From positions 186,001-250,000 of the forward strand of contig DYEC01000012.1 of NCBI GenBank assembly GCA_020725865.1: a stretch of 64,000 bases of DNA. Direction: 5' to 3'. Shown here piece by piece: positions 16,699 through 26,180 of this stretch. Both the position numbers and the translations under genes were made by a program. A model generated the notes under the pieces. That model saw only the letters and a list, made by a program, of their open reading frames with translations. It was not told where the DNA came from and did no database searches. The DNA comes from Anaerolinea sp. (GTDB lineage: Bacteria > Chloroflexota > Anaerolineae > Anaerolineales > Anaerolineaceae). Position 1 is the first letter of the stretch; each line of letters begins with the position of its first letter.

Positions 16699-18429
16699 TC
16701 AATGGGCTTGGTGGCTTTTGAACAATTCAGGCCAGAGACGTATAGCGCTTAGTACAGCTGAGGCGGCAGTTTGCCCAAGTCCGCATAAAGAGGCTTCCGT
16801 CATTGTCCATCCAACATCTTGCAGCCGCTCTAAATCTCCAGGCAATAGTGAGGAAGTCGCTAATCGTTGCAGAATTTCGTATTGACGTTGAGTGCCAATT
16901 TGGCATGGGTAACATTTCCCACAAGACTCTTCTGCAAAAAAGTGTGCTAGTCTTAGCAGAACATCACGCATATCTCTGGTTTCATCAAATACGGTGATAA
17001 CACCAGAGCCAAGCGGTAAGCCAGCGACTCGTAAATCTTCAAATGTCAGCCGCACATCCAGGTCACTTTCGGTGGCAAATGCACCTGCGGCGCCGCCAAA
17101 CAGTGCCGCTTTCATAGTTCGGTTGTTTCGTATTCCGCCTGCCAGATCAAATAACAGGTGACGGAAGGTCACGCCAAAGGGAACTTCGTAGAGGCCGGGT
17201 TTTGCCACATCGCCAGATACGCAAAAGAGTTTAGGTCCAGGGCTTTTTTCAGTGCCAATCTTACGGTATTCTGTTGCACCTTTTTGGATAATAAAGGGAA
17301 CATTGGCGAGGGTTTCTACATTGTTGATGACCGTTGGTTTGCCAAATAACCCGGCAGTGGTCGGGAAAGGTGGCTTGACACGAGGAAACCCCCGCTTTCC
17401 CTCAATAGACTCAAATAATGCAGTTTCCTCACCGCAGATATATGCTCCTGCACCCTGCCGTAGTTCAAGTTCAAAACTAAAATCGCTTTGCAGGATATTG
17501 TTTCCTATCAGACCATCCTTTTTTGCTTCATCCACTGCTTGGCTCATTACCTGATACTGGTATTCGTATTCTCCGCGAATATACATATATCCATACGTTG
17601 CCCCAATAGCATAAGCCGCGATAAGGATGCCTTCCAGGATTAGGTGAGGATCGTTTTCCATAAGAACACGGTCTTTGAAGGTGCCGGGTTCAGCTTCGTC
17701 GGCGTTACAAACCACATACTTGGGTTGAGCTGTTGATTGGGCTGCGCTTTCCCATTTCAGACCAGTTGGAAAGGCAGCACCGCCGCGGCCAACCAGACCA
17801 GAAGCTTTCACCTCTTCTATTACTTCCTGTGGCGCCATTTGTAGGACTTTGTTCAAAGCTTGGTATCCGCCTTGTGCTTTATAATCTTCCAGCCAGACAA
17901 TTTGCCCTTTTCTGCAATTTGCTGTCAGGATTGAAATATCTCCTCCAATAATTGAACGGGGTTTTTTGCCCTTGCCAGCAATCAGATCTTCCCATGTGTA
18001 CGACTCGGGCTGAACCAAAGGTGTGCTTTGCACCAGTAAGGCTGGTGCGTGCTCGCACAGCCCTAGACAGGGAGATCGTTCAATCGTTACTGTGGGGGTT
18101 TTATCTTTGTGTTTGCCATGAAACTCGAATTTCCTTGAGGTTTGCTTTAACATAGTATCTGCGCCTGCCATTGCGCAGACTGGGTCGGCGCAGATATGGA
18201 TAACGGTTTTGCCGACCGGCGTACGGTAAAGTAACGCGTAGAATTCTAGGACACCATGCACATCGGCTAAAGGTACATGTAATCGGTTGGCAATGGCTAC
18301 CGCTGCCTGTTCAGGAACGTACCCATAAATTTTTTGTGCTGCTTGAAGAGCGGGTAGCAAGGCTGTGCGACCTTTTGGCGCAAGTTTATCCAGGATTGGC
18401 ATTAGCGGCTCGAGGGAGATTTTAGTCAT
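16699..18429 (-). CDS. NuoE-NuoF fusion subunit (NAD-binding, FMN)
   Basis: A 576-residue fusion. Residues 1-150 are a thioredoxin-like [2Fe-2S] NuoE domain (CADPVC, CLGLCEHAP). Residues 165-576 are NuoF: RGGAAFPTG and the GAGAYICGEETAL segments for FMN and NADH, and EESCGKCYPC for [4Fe-4S]. It would pass electrons between NAD(P)H and the Fe-S chain. First gene of the formate dehydrogenase operon, GGAGG before the ATG, divergent from mobA. Similar fusions occur in bifurcating hydrogenases, but no hydrogenase large subunit is here. Confidence 0.9.
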   Translation of the reverse strand: MTKISLEPLMPILDKLAPKGRTALLPALQAAQKIYGYVPEQAAVAIANRLHVPLADVHGVLEFYALLYRTPVGKTVIHICADPVCAMAGADTMLKQTSRKFEFHGKHKDKTPTVTIERSPCLGLCEHAPALLVQSTPLVQPESYTWEDLIAGKGKKPRSIIGGDISILTANCRKGQIVWLEDYKAQGGYQALNKVLQMAPQEVIEEVKASGLVGRGGAAFPTGLKWESAAQSTAQPKYVVCNADEAEPGTFKDRVLMENDPHLILEGILIAAYAIGATYGYMYIRGEYEYQYQVMSQAVDEAKKDGLIGNNILQSDFSFELELRQGAGAYICGEETALFESIEGKRGFPRVKPPFPTTAGLFGKPTVINNVETLANVPFIIQKGATEYRKIGTEKSPGPKLFCVSGDVAKPGLYEVPFGVTFRHLLFDLAGGIRNNRTMKAALFGGAAGAFATESDLDVRLTFEDLRVAGLPLGSGVITVFDETRDMRDVLLRLAHFFAEESCGKCYPCQIGTQRQYEILQRLATSSLLPGDLERLQDVGWTMTEASLCGLGQTAASAVLSAIRLWPELFKSHQAH

Positions 18430-18522
18430 GGATCCTCCAGTAAAAACAAGCGAATACTCGACAAGAAGATAAATAGAAAGCGCCTATATTCAAATTATAC
18501 ATAAAAGGGTATATTTTGTAAT

Positions 18523-18528
18523 TATAAT
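18523..18528 (+). promoter_or_regulatory. -10 box of leaderless mobA
   Basis: TATAAT ends 7 bases before the mobA ATG, and there is no Shine-Dalgarno sequence. The transcript would begin at or next to the start codon. Confidence 0.65.
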
Positions 18529-18535
18529 TAAGTCA

Positions 18536-19129
18536 ATGTTTAGCGTCGTGATACAAGCTGGTGGTAATAGTCGTCGTATGGGTAGCAATAAGGCTTTGTT
18601 GCCTTTGCGTGGGCGTCCCCTGATTGAGTGGGTATTGAAACGTGTACAACGGCTGTCCGATGAGCTACTGATCATCACAAATCAGCCGGAAGAACTGTTA
18701 TTCTTGGGTGTTCGGCTTTTCACCGATCTAATGCCAGGCGCTGGTGTGCTCGGTGGTTTATATACTGCTTTGAGCTGCGCACAATATGAATTGGTCGCAG
18801 TTGTAGCTTGCGACATGCCATTTGTTAATGTAAAAATTCTTGAAGCTCAAAGGGCATTATTGATAAGTAACGAAACGCTGGATGTGGTTATGCCTCAAAC
18901 TGCAGGCGGACTAGAGCCACTTCATGCTGTTTATCGCCGCAGGACTTGTCTGCCGGCTGTTCAAACCGCACTTCTTTCGGGTCAGCGCAGGATGATTTCC
19001 TGGTTGCCGTTTGTCAATGTGCGGTTATTCCAGCCAAGTGACTGGTTGCCTTATGACCCAAATGGTGAAGCTTTTTTTAATCTCAATACCCCTGAAGATT
19101 TTGAACGAGCAGTGCAGCTACTGGAGTAA
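18536..19129 (+). CDS. mobA: Molybdenum cofactor guanylyltransferase
   Basis: A 197-residue nucleotidyltransferase that attaches GMP to molybdopterin to form the MGD cofactor. Motif QAGGNSRRMGSNKALLPLRG at the N-terminus binds GTP, and ACDMPF is the metal-binding block. The start is fixed because the GTP motif begins 6 residues in. It is divergent from the formate dehydrogenase operon, whose catalytic subunit needs bis-MGD. Convergent with the thioredoxin gene after 42 bases. Confidence 0.92.
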   Translation: MFSVVIQAGGNSRRMGSNKALLPLRGRPLIEWVLKRVQRLSDELLIITNQPEELLFLGVRLFTDLMPGAGVLGGLYTALSCAQYELVAVVACDMPFVNVKILEAQRALLISNETLDVVMPQTAGGLEPLHAVYRRRTCLPAVQTALLSGQRRMISWLPFVNVRLFQPSDWLPYDPNGEAFFNLNTPEDFERAVQLLE

Positions 19130-19171
19130 AGCTGTCCATTTTATGTGGCGACAAATTGTGGATGAAACTAA

Positions 19172-20008
19172 TTAGAAGAGAGTGGAAGCCAGCTCAGAAC
19201 GATATTGCCGTGTTTGTGGATCGTCTTCGCCCATAAGCTCCAGCAAACTCAAGACAACTTTATGTGCTTTACCCTGCCCATAGTGACGGTCTTGACGCAA
19301 AATTTCAAGCAGACCATCCAGGGCAGCAGGGAAGTTCCCACGCTGCGCCAATCTAACACTGTGAGTGAAGGTTGTATCTAAATCGGTTTCATTTGGCAGT
19401 TTGTTCTGGTGTAATTCGACTAAAGCCCGGGCATAGGGGATAAGTAATTCAGCTATGGCATATTGGCGACCAGGTGGAAAGTTTTCTAGGATTTGTAAAG
19501 CTTCAAGACCTTTTCCCTGACCCATCAGTGACTTTGCCAATCCAAGTAAACTAATTTGATGATCCGGTTTTTGCTCCAGTACCTGGCGAAATTCCCGTTC
19601 CGCTTGCGCCCATTGGTGTAAAGCCAAAAAACCTTCTGCTCGTTCTACTGCAAGTTGAAGAGGGCTTGGTGGGGTTATTTTTTCAATAAATTCTCGCAGG
19701 CGCGGTTCTGGTTGCAGTCCAACCAGCTCACCCACAACCTGACCTTCGCTAAATGCCTTTAGAGTGGGGACAGAGCGCACGCTAAATCGTAATGCCAGGT
19801 TAGGATTTTCATCTACATTAACACGCGCTACCCTGAAGGCACCATTGCTTTCAGCAACAATTTTCTCCAGCATAGGCTCAAGCACTTTGCAGGGACGACA
19901 CCAGCTCGCCCAAAAATCAACCACTACAGGTACATTCTGCGAGTAATTGATGACCTCATATTCAAAATCAGATTCTGAAACGTTTATGATAAATTCAGAG
20001 GACATCAT
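19172..20008 (-). CDS. Thioredoxin-TPR protein (YbbN/CnoX-like)
   Basis: A 278-residue protein with an N-terminal thioredoxin fold (about 1-110, WASWCRPCK, cis-Pro in VRSVPTLKAF) and C-terminal TPR repeats. Architecture as in CnoX, a co-chaperone, but the active site CRPC keeps both Cys so it may be redox active. AAGGAGG six bases before the ATG at 20008 decides the start over upstream in-frame codons. Confidence 0.88.
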   Translation of the reverse strand: MMSSEFIINVSESDFEYEVINYSQNVPVVVDFWASWCRPCKVLEPMLEKIVAESNGAFRVARVNVDENPNLALRFSVRSVPTLKAFSEGQVVGELVGLQPEPRLREFIEKITPPSPLQLAVERAEGFLALHQWAQAEREFRQVLEQKPDHQISLLGLAKSLMGQGKGLEALQILENFPPGRQYAIAELLIPYARALVELHQNKLPNETDLDTTFTHSVRLAQRGNFPAALDGLLEILRQDRHYGQGKAHKVVLSLLELMGEDDPQTRQYRSELASTLF

Positions 20009-20082
20009 AATTAGCCTCCTTATTTTTGACATTTTAACCATTTTCTGTTAATTTCTTGTTTGAATCTAGTGCGTTGCTAGTT

Positions 20083-20502
20083 TCAATCCTCACCATCAAT
20101 TGTGCCGGGTTGCTCCAATCGGATTACTTCACCATGAATGTTAATGACAACGCGAAATCCCATCATTCCCATAAACGCAAGCCCTTCTTCGGGAATGCCG
20201 GTTTGCAACAGATTTTCAAATTGCGAATCAATATTTTTAAGCTGGCTTTGGATCATTGCCCAGGTGAACAGATCTTCTTGCCCAAGCATTTTTGCGGTTT
20301 GGCTGCTAATGAGTTCTTCGTTGCCCTTGATTTGTTCTTTCATAATATCAAGAACCTGTCTGTCCACTTCCTCTGATGGTATGTGACGCTTGAAGCCAGC
20401 GTCATTCACTACATAACAGGGTTCATCGCCGACATAGGCAATCTCAACGGGGTTGCCAAACTCATCTTCTATCAAGCCTGCAAACAAAGGTTTTCGTGAC
20501 AT
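20083..20502 (-). CDS. Conserved hypothetical protein, 139 residues
   Basis: No recognised domain. The N-terminal half (EFGNPVEIAYVGDEPCYVV) looks beta-rich, the middle helical, the end beta. No signal or membrane segment. It lies 9 bases after the L,D-transpeptidase gene, so is likely the last gene of the cell-wall operon. No clear ribosome site. Confidence 0.6.
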   Translation of the reverse strand: MSRKPLFAGLIEDEFGNPVEIAYVGDEPCYVVNDAGFKRHIPSEEVDRQVLDIMKEQIKGNEELISSQTAKMLGQEDLFTWAMIQSQLKNIDSQFENLLQTGIPEEGLAFMGMMGFRVVINIHGEVIRLEQPGTIDGED

Positions 20503-20511
20503 ATGGATATT

Positions 20512-21576
20512 CTATATGATGTCAACTTGTGTACCGGTCTTGTCCGACAGGTACTCTTTATCATAGGGTACAACAGGATCTGTCCAACGATAAATCCAAC
20601 GTGCTGCTGGTGTTGAGCAATTGATACAACCGTGACTGCGCGGTTTACCAAAATCGTTGTGCCAGAAGGTTCCATGAAATGATACACCACTTCTGGTCAG
20701 ATAGCAAACCCATGGCACTCCTGGTAGGTCATAGCTGTTGGGGGCGGCATGATCTCCTGTGGTCATGTGACGCGAAGGACGTTTCCGATTCGTCATAAAC
20801 CTGCCACGTTTCGTGCGAAAGTCTCCATCACTGAAGCGGGCGCCCGTAGAGACGCGTGTAATGAACACGGGGGTGTCTGCTTCATATGCCACAACCACTT
20901 GCTCAGAAAGGCGGACTTCTAAACGTTTTTCCTCTGACTTGACGTTACTGGAAATAGGACGCAACTCATTGGGGGTGATTGGCTTCAAGTGTGTTGCATC
21001 AGCATAGTAGTAATATCCCCAATGATCATCGAAAATTCGATACCAGGATTTACCTTTCTCGTCTACAATGACTTTTTTTATCCAGTAAGTTGTACCATAA
21101 TACAAGCGATAAGCGGTAGAGCCTGGTCGCCAGGGAGACCAGACGGCATCAGTATAAGGAACAGTAACCTCAACTAGTTGTCCTGTATCCGGAATCGAAT
21201 CCAGAACAGGATTCAGACTAACCTTAACCGGCTGTACGCTACCCGAGTGGACAAAGCCTTCGTGGTTCATTTCGTACCAGATGCGATTGTGCGCAGGCTC
21301 TGAATCTCCGATCGTGATAGCGGTAATTGGCAAAACAAGATCCTTCCAATACATTTTCAGCACTTTCCCGGAAAAACTGGGACGATCGTACAGCGTCACT
21401 TTATTTTCCAGGATGCGTCCAATGGAAAGCTCTGTTTCTAAGTCAAGGATTCCCTCTGGTGCTATTGGTTGAAGATCAAATGGCGATAAGAAAAGGGACA
21501 AAAGTGCTACACCTGAAAGCTTTAAGAAGTCGCGCCGGGTGAGGCCTCTTAAATGATGTGGATAAAGGGTTTCCAT
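20512..21576 (-). CDS. L,D-transpeptidase with Tat signal and SH3-like domain
   Basis: A 354-residue exported enzyme. TRRDFLK at residues 13-19 followed by a hydrophobic stretch is a Tat-type signal. The middle has SH3-like repeats (about 60-190). The C-terminal YkuD domain has HGTFWHN and SHGCINC with the catalytic Cys, which cross-links peptidoglycan or attaches proteins. Start at 21576, 7 bases after the upstream stop; longer in-frame starts would overlap the neighbour and displace the signal. Part of the amidase operon. Confidence 0.85.
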   Translation of the reverse strand: METLYPHHLRGLTRRDFLKLSGVALLSLFLSPFDLQPIAPEGILDLETELSIGRILENKVTLYDRPSFSGKVLKMYWKDLVLPITAITIGDSEPAHNRIWYEMNHEGFVHSGSVQPVKVSLNPVLDSIPDTGQLVEVTVPYTDAVWSPWRPGSTAYRLYYGTTYWIKKVIVDEKGKSWYRIFDDHWGYYYYADATHLKPITPNELRPISSNVKSEEKRLEVRLSEQVVVAYEADTPVFITRVSTGARFSDGDFRTKRGRFMTNRKRPSRHMTTGDHAAPNSYDLPGVPWVCYLTRSGVSFHGTFWHNDFGKPRSHGCINCSTPAARWIYRWTDPVVPYDKEYLSDKTGTQVDII

Positions 21577-21583
21577 GATCGGG

Positions 21584-22663
21584 CTAATAATGGATTCTGA
21601 CCAAAGTGCCAACGGCAGACCATTCGTATAGCCATGCAGCATCGGTGATGGGTAAATTAATGCATCCATGGCTCATTGGCGTGCCAAAATTGTTGTGCCA
21701 GTATGTGCCATGCAGAGCGTATCCTTTGTAGAAGTACATTGTATATGGCACGTTAGGCAGGTAGTATCCAGGTCCTGCCATATCCGTATAACGATATTTG
21801 GCGTAGATTCTGTAATCTCCGGTTACTGTGGGGTGCTGCCAGGTTCCGGTTGATACAACAAATGAGTTAATCAGCCGATCTCCCTCATATGCATAAACCA
21901 TTTGTTGGGTCAGATTTACATCTATCCAATGGTCCTGGCTTGGGATTTGTTCAGGGAGATCAATGACCGGCGCAGGTGTTTCAAGTGGAGGCGGTTGTTG
22001 CGTGGGGGACGGCAAGGGCGTGAAAGTTGTGGTTGGTGTTTCGGTAGGGGGAGGCGTTGGTGTGGAGGTTGGTGTTTCTGTAACAGTGATTGTTGGGGTG
22101 TTAGTTGAAGTGAGGGTTGGTTTGATGAATGCTCCAGCTGGACGTGGAGCTGAGAGCTGATTTGCTTTTACTATCTCGTTGCTGGATAATACAAGCCAAA
22201 ATGCTGCTCCAAGGCAGAGAACGATAAAGACAATTATTCCAGATGCGACTATTGTGCCCCAACGGGGTTGTTTTTTTGCTGACCACTCTCGCGAATACTG
22301 AGTGCTTCTTAAGAGATCTTCTCCTTTTTTAGTCAAGATCTTTTGGGTCTGTGCTGGTATTTTTTGATTAATTGCTGACAATGGTGTCTTAGTTTGTATT
22401 GACCGCTGGCGTCGAATCGCCCAATGGATTCCTTGTCGAGCACGCTCGCTTTGAGGATTTGACTGCAAGGCGCGTTTTAGATAAACCAGACTGACTTGCG
22501 GGGTTGAGAGTGCTGCCAGAATGAGCCACGCGTCCTCAAGGGTCGAGTCTAAACGAGCGGCGCGCATGGCAAGGCTGCGAGCTTGAATATGGTCCCCTTC
22601 GTGGAAAGCACGCCTAGCCTGTTGCAAAGCCTGGACTGCAAGGAGTTTATTTTGTTCGCTCAT
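21584..22663 (-). CDS. Membrane-anchored L,D-transpeptidase with TPR-like N-terminus
   Basis: A 359-residue protein. Residues 1-75 are TPR-like helices in the cytoplasm, a membrane helix lies near 140-160, a Thr/Pro linker with repeated TPT motifs near 185-225, then the YkuD domain (about 240-359) with HGTYWHN and SHGCINL. The ATG overlaps the amidase stop by 4 bases. With its neighbour it gives two paralogous transpeptidases of different anchoring in one operon. Confidence 0.85.
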   Translation of the reverse strand: MSEQNKLLAVQALQQARRAFHEGDHIQARSLAMRAARLDSTLEDAWLILAALSTPQVSLVYLKRALQSNPQSERARQGIHWAIRRQRSIQTKTPLSAINQKIPAQTQKILTKKGEDLLRSTQYSREWSAKKQPRWGTIVASGIIVFIVLCLGAAFWLVLSSNEIVKANQLSAPRPAGAFIKPTLTSTNTPTITVTETPTSTPTPPPTETPTTTFTPLPSPTQQPPPLETPAPVIDLPEQIPSQDHWIDVNLTQQMVYAYEGDRLINSFVVSTGTWQHPTVTGDYRIYAKYRYTDMAGPGYYLPNVPYTMYFYKGYALHGTYWHNNFGTPMSHGCINLPITDAAWLYEWSAVGTLVRIHY

Positions 22664-23463
22664 TGAACAGGGAGGGTAGCGTCTTCATTGCGCAAGAAAC
22701 ACAATATGCCAGCCACAACTCCATCTGCAACTGTCCCTGGATTTTCTGTCAGTAATTTGCGATCTAGGTTCAAGAAACCGGTTTCAATGATTGCAGCAGG
22801 AGTATCAGCGTTGATTTCCCTGAATGTATGGTAATCGGTCATGTCGTTTGTTACTGTGTTATAGTGAAAACGTAAACCAGTAACCTGTTGATAGCGTTGT
22901 GCCAGGCATGTCGTCAGTCGTGCCGCTCTTTCTGGATAAGCGGTATCTTTAGCGGCTGCTACTTTGAAACCCGTAAATTCGTCACCTCTATACTCACAGG
23001 AATCATTGTGGATAGATACGAGCACAGCAGCCCGGTATTCGAATAATTGGGGATCATGTTCTTGCAATAAGTCAACTTGATATCCATACGCCAATAATTT
23101 TTGACGCACTAATGTGGCAATTTGTAAGTTAACAGTTTCTTCCTTCAACCCATCTGGGCAGACTGCCCCCGAATCATATTGCCAGTGACCAGCCACGATA
23201 CCGATGCGGATTACCGGGGGAGAAGTGGGCGTGGAGAGAATTGATGCTGTTTCCTGTCTGGTTTGTTGTATGGATAATAAGAGCTCATTGAAGTGCGAGT
23301 TTGAAAAGAGATTCGCCGGGGTCCACATCGTTAACAAAGTAGCCATGACTATTGCTACACTAATAATTGTTTGTACTGCGTTTATCAAGCTGTACGGTTT
23401 TGCAGATATTTCTGCGGTCGCAGTTTTAGAAGAAGATTGGGGGGGAGAAGTTGGTTGATCCAT
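22660..23463 (-). CDS. N-acetylmuramoyl-L-alanine amidase (Amidase_3)
   Basis: A 267-residue enzyme anchored by one N-terminal membrane helix (about 28-46). Zinc ligands are seen in VAGHW, KEETVN and SIHND, and the catalytic Glu in AAIIETGF. It cleaves the amide between MurNAc and L-Ala. First gene of the cell-wall operon; CATAAT lies 9 bases before the ATG, so the leader is very short. Confidence 0.88.
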   Translation of the reverse strand: MDQPTSPPQSSSKTATAEISAKPYSLINAVQTIISVAIVMATLLTMWTPANLFSNSHFNELLLSIQQTRQETASILSTPTSPPVIRIGIVAGHWQYDSGAVCPDGLKEETVNLQIATLVRQKLLAYGYQVDLLQEHDPQLFEYRAAVLVSIHNDSCEYRGDEFTGFKVAAAKDTAYPERAARLTTCLAQRYQQVTGLRFHYNTVTNDMTDYHTFREINADTPAAIIETGFLNLDRKLLTENPGTVADGVVAGILCFLRNEDATLPVQ

Positions 23464-23530
23464 AATCTTTGTATTATGATAGCCTAATTACGGCAATATT
23501 GACAAGCTTTTATTGGATGGCGTTTTGCTC

Positions 23531-23559
23531 TTGACGACTCTTTTTGAGAATTGTATAAA
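23531..23559 (+). promoter_or_regulatory. Promoter of flavin reductase operon
   Basis: TTGACG at 23531-23536, 17 bases, TATAAA at 23554-23559. It excludes the TTG at 23551 as start. Confidence 0.75.
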
Positions 23560-23577
23560 AAGATCAAAAGATTTATC

Positions 23578-24075
23578 ATGGAAACAGTGATGGCGCTTGA
23601 TGGTGAAAAATTACGGTATGTGATGCGGCATTGGACAACGGGTGTTTCTATTGTGACCAGTTGTTATGATGATATTCAGCATGGGATGACAGTCAATTCT
23701 TTCACTTCAATTTCGTTAGAGCCGCCGAGGGTTGTTGTGACCATGGCAAACACAACTCGTACCCATGCCCTGGTACAGAAATCCGAGATTTTTGCTGTGA
23801 CCATACTTGGTCAGCATCAGATTGAACTGGCGGAGAGATTTGCGGGTCACGTCCCAGAATCGGAAAATAGACTGGCGGGATTGGCGACAAAAACGCTTGT
23901 TAGCGGTGCACCTTTGCTGAGGGATGGATTGGCGCATATTGATTGTCGGGTTATTCATAGCTATCCTATGCAAAATTCCACTTTATTTATCGGTGAGGTT
24001 TTGGCGGCTGAGGTCTGTCAAGACCAAGCACCATTGGTTTATTTCAATCGCAAATATCGAAGGTTGGACTTATGA
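23578..24075 (+). CDS. Flavin reductase-like FMN-binding protein
   Basis: A 165-residue protein of the flavin_reduct family (DIM6/NTAB): WTTGVSIVTS, GMTVNSFTSISLEPP and the FAVTILG block bind FMN. Likely a NAD(P)H:flavin or flavin-dependent reductase; substrate unknown. ATG 23578 or 23590 are both possible. The stop overlaps the next start by 4 bases. Confidence 0.85.
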   Translation: METVMALDGEKLRYVMRHWTTGVSIVTSCYDDIQHGMTVNSFTSISLEPPRVVVTMANTTRTHALVQKSEIFAVTILGQHQIELAERFAGHVPESENRLAGLATKTLVSGAPLLRDGLAHIDCRVIHSYPMQNSTLFIGEVLAAEVCQDQAPLVYFNRKYRRLDL

Positions 24076-24647
24076 GCAAAGACAGGTTATCTGACATCGA
24101 GAAACAGACGTTGTTACAACTGGCTCGCCAGTCTATTACGCTTGCGGTAAACAAGAAACCGCTCCCAGAACTTGATCTTTCTTCTTATACGCCTCGTTTG
24201 CAGGAAGATGGGGCTTCATTCGTGACTTTGACCGAGAATGGTGAGTTACGTGGTTGTATTGGTACATTAGAGCCGTATCAGCCGCTGGTGCAAGATGTGT
24301 GCGAGCATGCTGTTGCGGCTGCTTTGGAGGATTATCGTTTTCCACCTGTGCAACCTTGGGAAGTGCCTTTACTTCGAATCGAGGTGTCGGTTCTAACATT
24401 ACCCGAACCCTTACCATATGAGACGCCGGATGAGCTCTTGAGCCGTTTGCGGAAGGGGGTGGATGGGGTAATATTGCGTGATGGTGTGCGCCGTGCCACT
24501 TTTCTTCCTCAAGTTTGGGAGAAAGTGCCTGACGCAGCCGAATTTCTTGGTCACCTTTGCGTGAAAATGGGCGCCAGAGCAGATTTATGGAAACACAAGC
24601 CTTTGCAAGTATTCACCTATCAGGTTGAGGAATTCCACGAAGATTAA
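24072..24647 (+). CDS. amrA: AmmeMemoRadiSam system protein A (AMMECR1 domain)
   Basis: A 191-residue AMMECR1-domain protein with the family block LRGCIGTLEPYQPL and SVLTLPEPL. Usually it occurs with Memo and a radical SAM enzyme; neither is in the window. ATGA overlap with the flavin reductase suggests a functional pair. Role not firmly known. Confidence 0.88.
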   Translation: MSKDRLSDIEKQTLLQLARQSITLAVNKKPLPELDLSSYTPRLQEDGASFVTLTENGELRGCIGTLEPYQPLVQDVCEHAVAAALEDYRFPPVQPWEVPLLRIEVSVLTLPEPLPYETPDELLSRLRKGVDGVILRDGVRRATFLPQVWEKVPDAAEFLGHLCVKMGARADLWKHKPLQVFTYQVEEFHED

Positions 24648-24653
24648 TAGAGA

Positions 24654-24687
24654 AAACGCCCCGGCTTTTAAACACGGCGGGGCGTTT
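24654..24687. terminator. Bidirectional terminator
   Basis: AAACGCCCCG (24654-24663) pairs with CGGGGCGTTT (24678-24687) between two convergent genes. Confidence 0.8.
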
Positions 24688-24713
24688 AATAGTATTTGGG
24701 GTATATATCCAGG

Positions 24714-25364
24714 CTATAGTTTACTGGTTGCTTCTTTGTAAGCCTGACCGTAGAAGTGTCCCATAATTGCCGCGGCAAAGGGAATTGAAACCAGCAAGCC
24801 GACCACACAAACAACAGCACCAAGCTGTCCGATCAATCCTGCCAGTATGCTGCCTACCAGTACTATCAGATAAGCAACAGGTGCTGCTTTTACCAGCCCA
24901 AAAACCTCGGCAAAACGAAGACCCGCACCGAGTTGTCCCTTGGCGGCAAAGTTACCGATGGCTGCTGGTAACAAAAACCCAACCAAGATTGAATAAATGA
25001 GCGTCAAACCACCACAACAAACCGAAACGATAGCCATAATGGTTGCCATGGTATCAGGGTCCATATCCGCTGCTGCACCTATGGGGGCAACCAGCTGAAT
25101 GGGTAAAACCAGGATAAATATTGGGATCGAATAAACCAGCCCAATCACCCATGCCTGAAACCCTTTGCCAAGCTGACCGCCAAAGTCCAGTTCTGGCAGG
25201 GGATCAGGCGTGTCATTAATTATCCGGCGGACAATTTCAACCATCCAGCCCATCAATACAAATTGTCCGATGACAGGGATGAGCATGCACAAACCGGGAA
25301 GGATGAATTTTTTGAACCAGTTTGGGTCCTTGAACGGGTATGAAAAAGGGGTACCGAATTCCAT
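24714..25364 (-). CDS. DUF4013 family membrane protein
   Basis: A 216-residue protein with about five hydrophobic segments, opening with SYPFKDPNWFKKFILPGLCMLIP and the family pattern GxxVEIxRR. Function unknown. AAGGAG before the ATG. Confidence 0.75.
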   Translation of the reverse strand: MEFGTPFSYPFKDPNWFKKFILPGLCMLIPVIGQFVLMGWMVEIVRRIINDTPDPLPELDFGGQLGKGFQAWVIGLVYSIPIFILVLPIQLVAPIGAAADMDPDTMATIMAIVSVCCGGLTLIYSILVGFLLPAAIGNFAAKGQLGAGLRFAEVFGLVKAAPVAYLIVLVGSILAGLIGQLGAVVCVVGLLVSIPFAAAIMGHFYGQAYKEATSKL

Positions 25365-25544
25365 CGCTTATCTCCTTATTTGAAATTTGGCAAATCTTGT
25401 GTCATGATTACAACAAACAACATCAGGTGTTACCCCAAATGATATTGATACTATACCCAATCCTACAAGTAAATTCAAGACCGTTGAATTTGCACTTTTG
25501 TAAAGATAACAGAGAAGTTAGAGGAGGTCGGAGTATAGTTTCCT

Positions 25545-25811
25545 TTAGAAGTGTGTGTAGTGAGCCACATTCAAAACGAAGATTGCTGCACGTTTGTCAT
25601 TGGCGTCTGCACTGCGGGCACAATTTTGCCGGATGATATTTAGAGCAGTCTCCACCTGATCATCCTCTAATCCAATTAGCAGAGTTGAGTTTCCACGACG
25701 CAGGAAGCCGCCGGTTGATGCAATTTGCGTGACGCGCAGATTTTCTTCCATTAGGGCACGGGAAACAGGGTCTGTATCTACATCGCGGATAATGGCGATA
25801 ATCAGTTTCAT
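25545..25811 (-). CDS. Cyclic-di-AMP receptor (DarA/PstA-like)
   Basis: An 88-residue PII-like protein of PF06153: MKLIIAIIRD and TGGFLRRGNSTLLIG. These trimers bind c-di-AMP and signal osmotic or metabolic state. GAGGAGG lies in the last codons of the upstream gene; the ATG directly follows that stop. Confidence 0.88.
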   Translation of the reverse strand: MKLIIAIIRDVDTDPVSRALMEENLRVTQIASTGGFLRRGNSTLLIGLEDDQVETALNIIRQNCARSADANDKRAAIFVLNVAHYTHF

Positions 25812-26150
25812 CTAAACCTCCTCATAATGTTCGATTTCCAGGCTGAAAATCGTTGCTCCACCAATAGTAATGGGTGTTGGGGTTGGTAAAGGTAAAGGAG
25901 CACTTTCTAAAGGCACGGCAATGTATTCAACTCGCTGGCGGCAGTTTTTGTTGAGGACTTCGATAGCATCCAGTTCCTGTTCACGCGATAAGCCAATTAG
26001 CAAAGTTGAATTACGGCGGCCAAGAAATCCCCCAACACTGGGCAACCGCTCTGGAATCAACCCTATTTTTTGCAAACCATTGATGGCGTTTTCTGTGTCT
26101 TGTGCCTGTACTACCGCGATTAGTAACAAGTCTCGCTTTTGACCACTCAT
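25812..26150 (-). CDS. Second cyclic-di-AMP receptor paralogue
   Basis: A 112-residue paralogue with VGGFLGRRNSTLLIG and a longer second loop rich in Pro and Thr (about residues 75-95). Tandem with the first receptor, so the two may form mixed trimers. The ATG at 26150 has AAGG; an ATG at 26174 is also in frame but GGAG is only 2 bases before it. Confidence 0.8.
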   Translation of the reverse strand: MSGQKRDLLLIAVVQAQDTENAINGLQKIGLIPERLPSVGGFLGRRNSTLLIGLSREQELDAIEVLNKNCRQRVEYIAVPLESAPLPLPTPTPITIGGATIFSLEIEHYEEV

Positions 26151-26180
26151 TGTTACCTTGCCTTTCTTTACCATATCTCC

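Noticed and set aside
22015-22115. Short direct repeats as a CRISPR-like or mobile element
   Set aside because: They encode the Thr/Pro linker of the L,D-transpeptidase; units are irregular.
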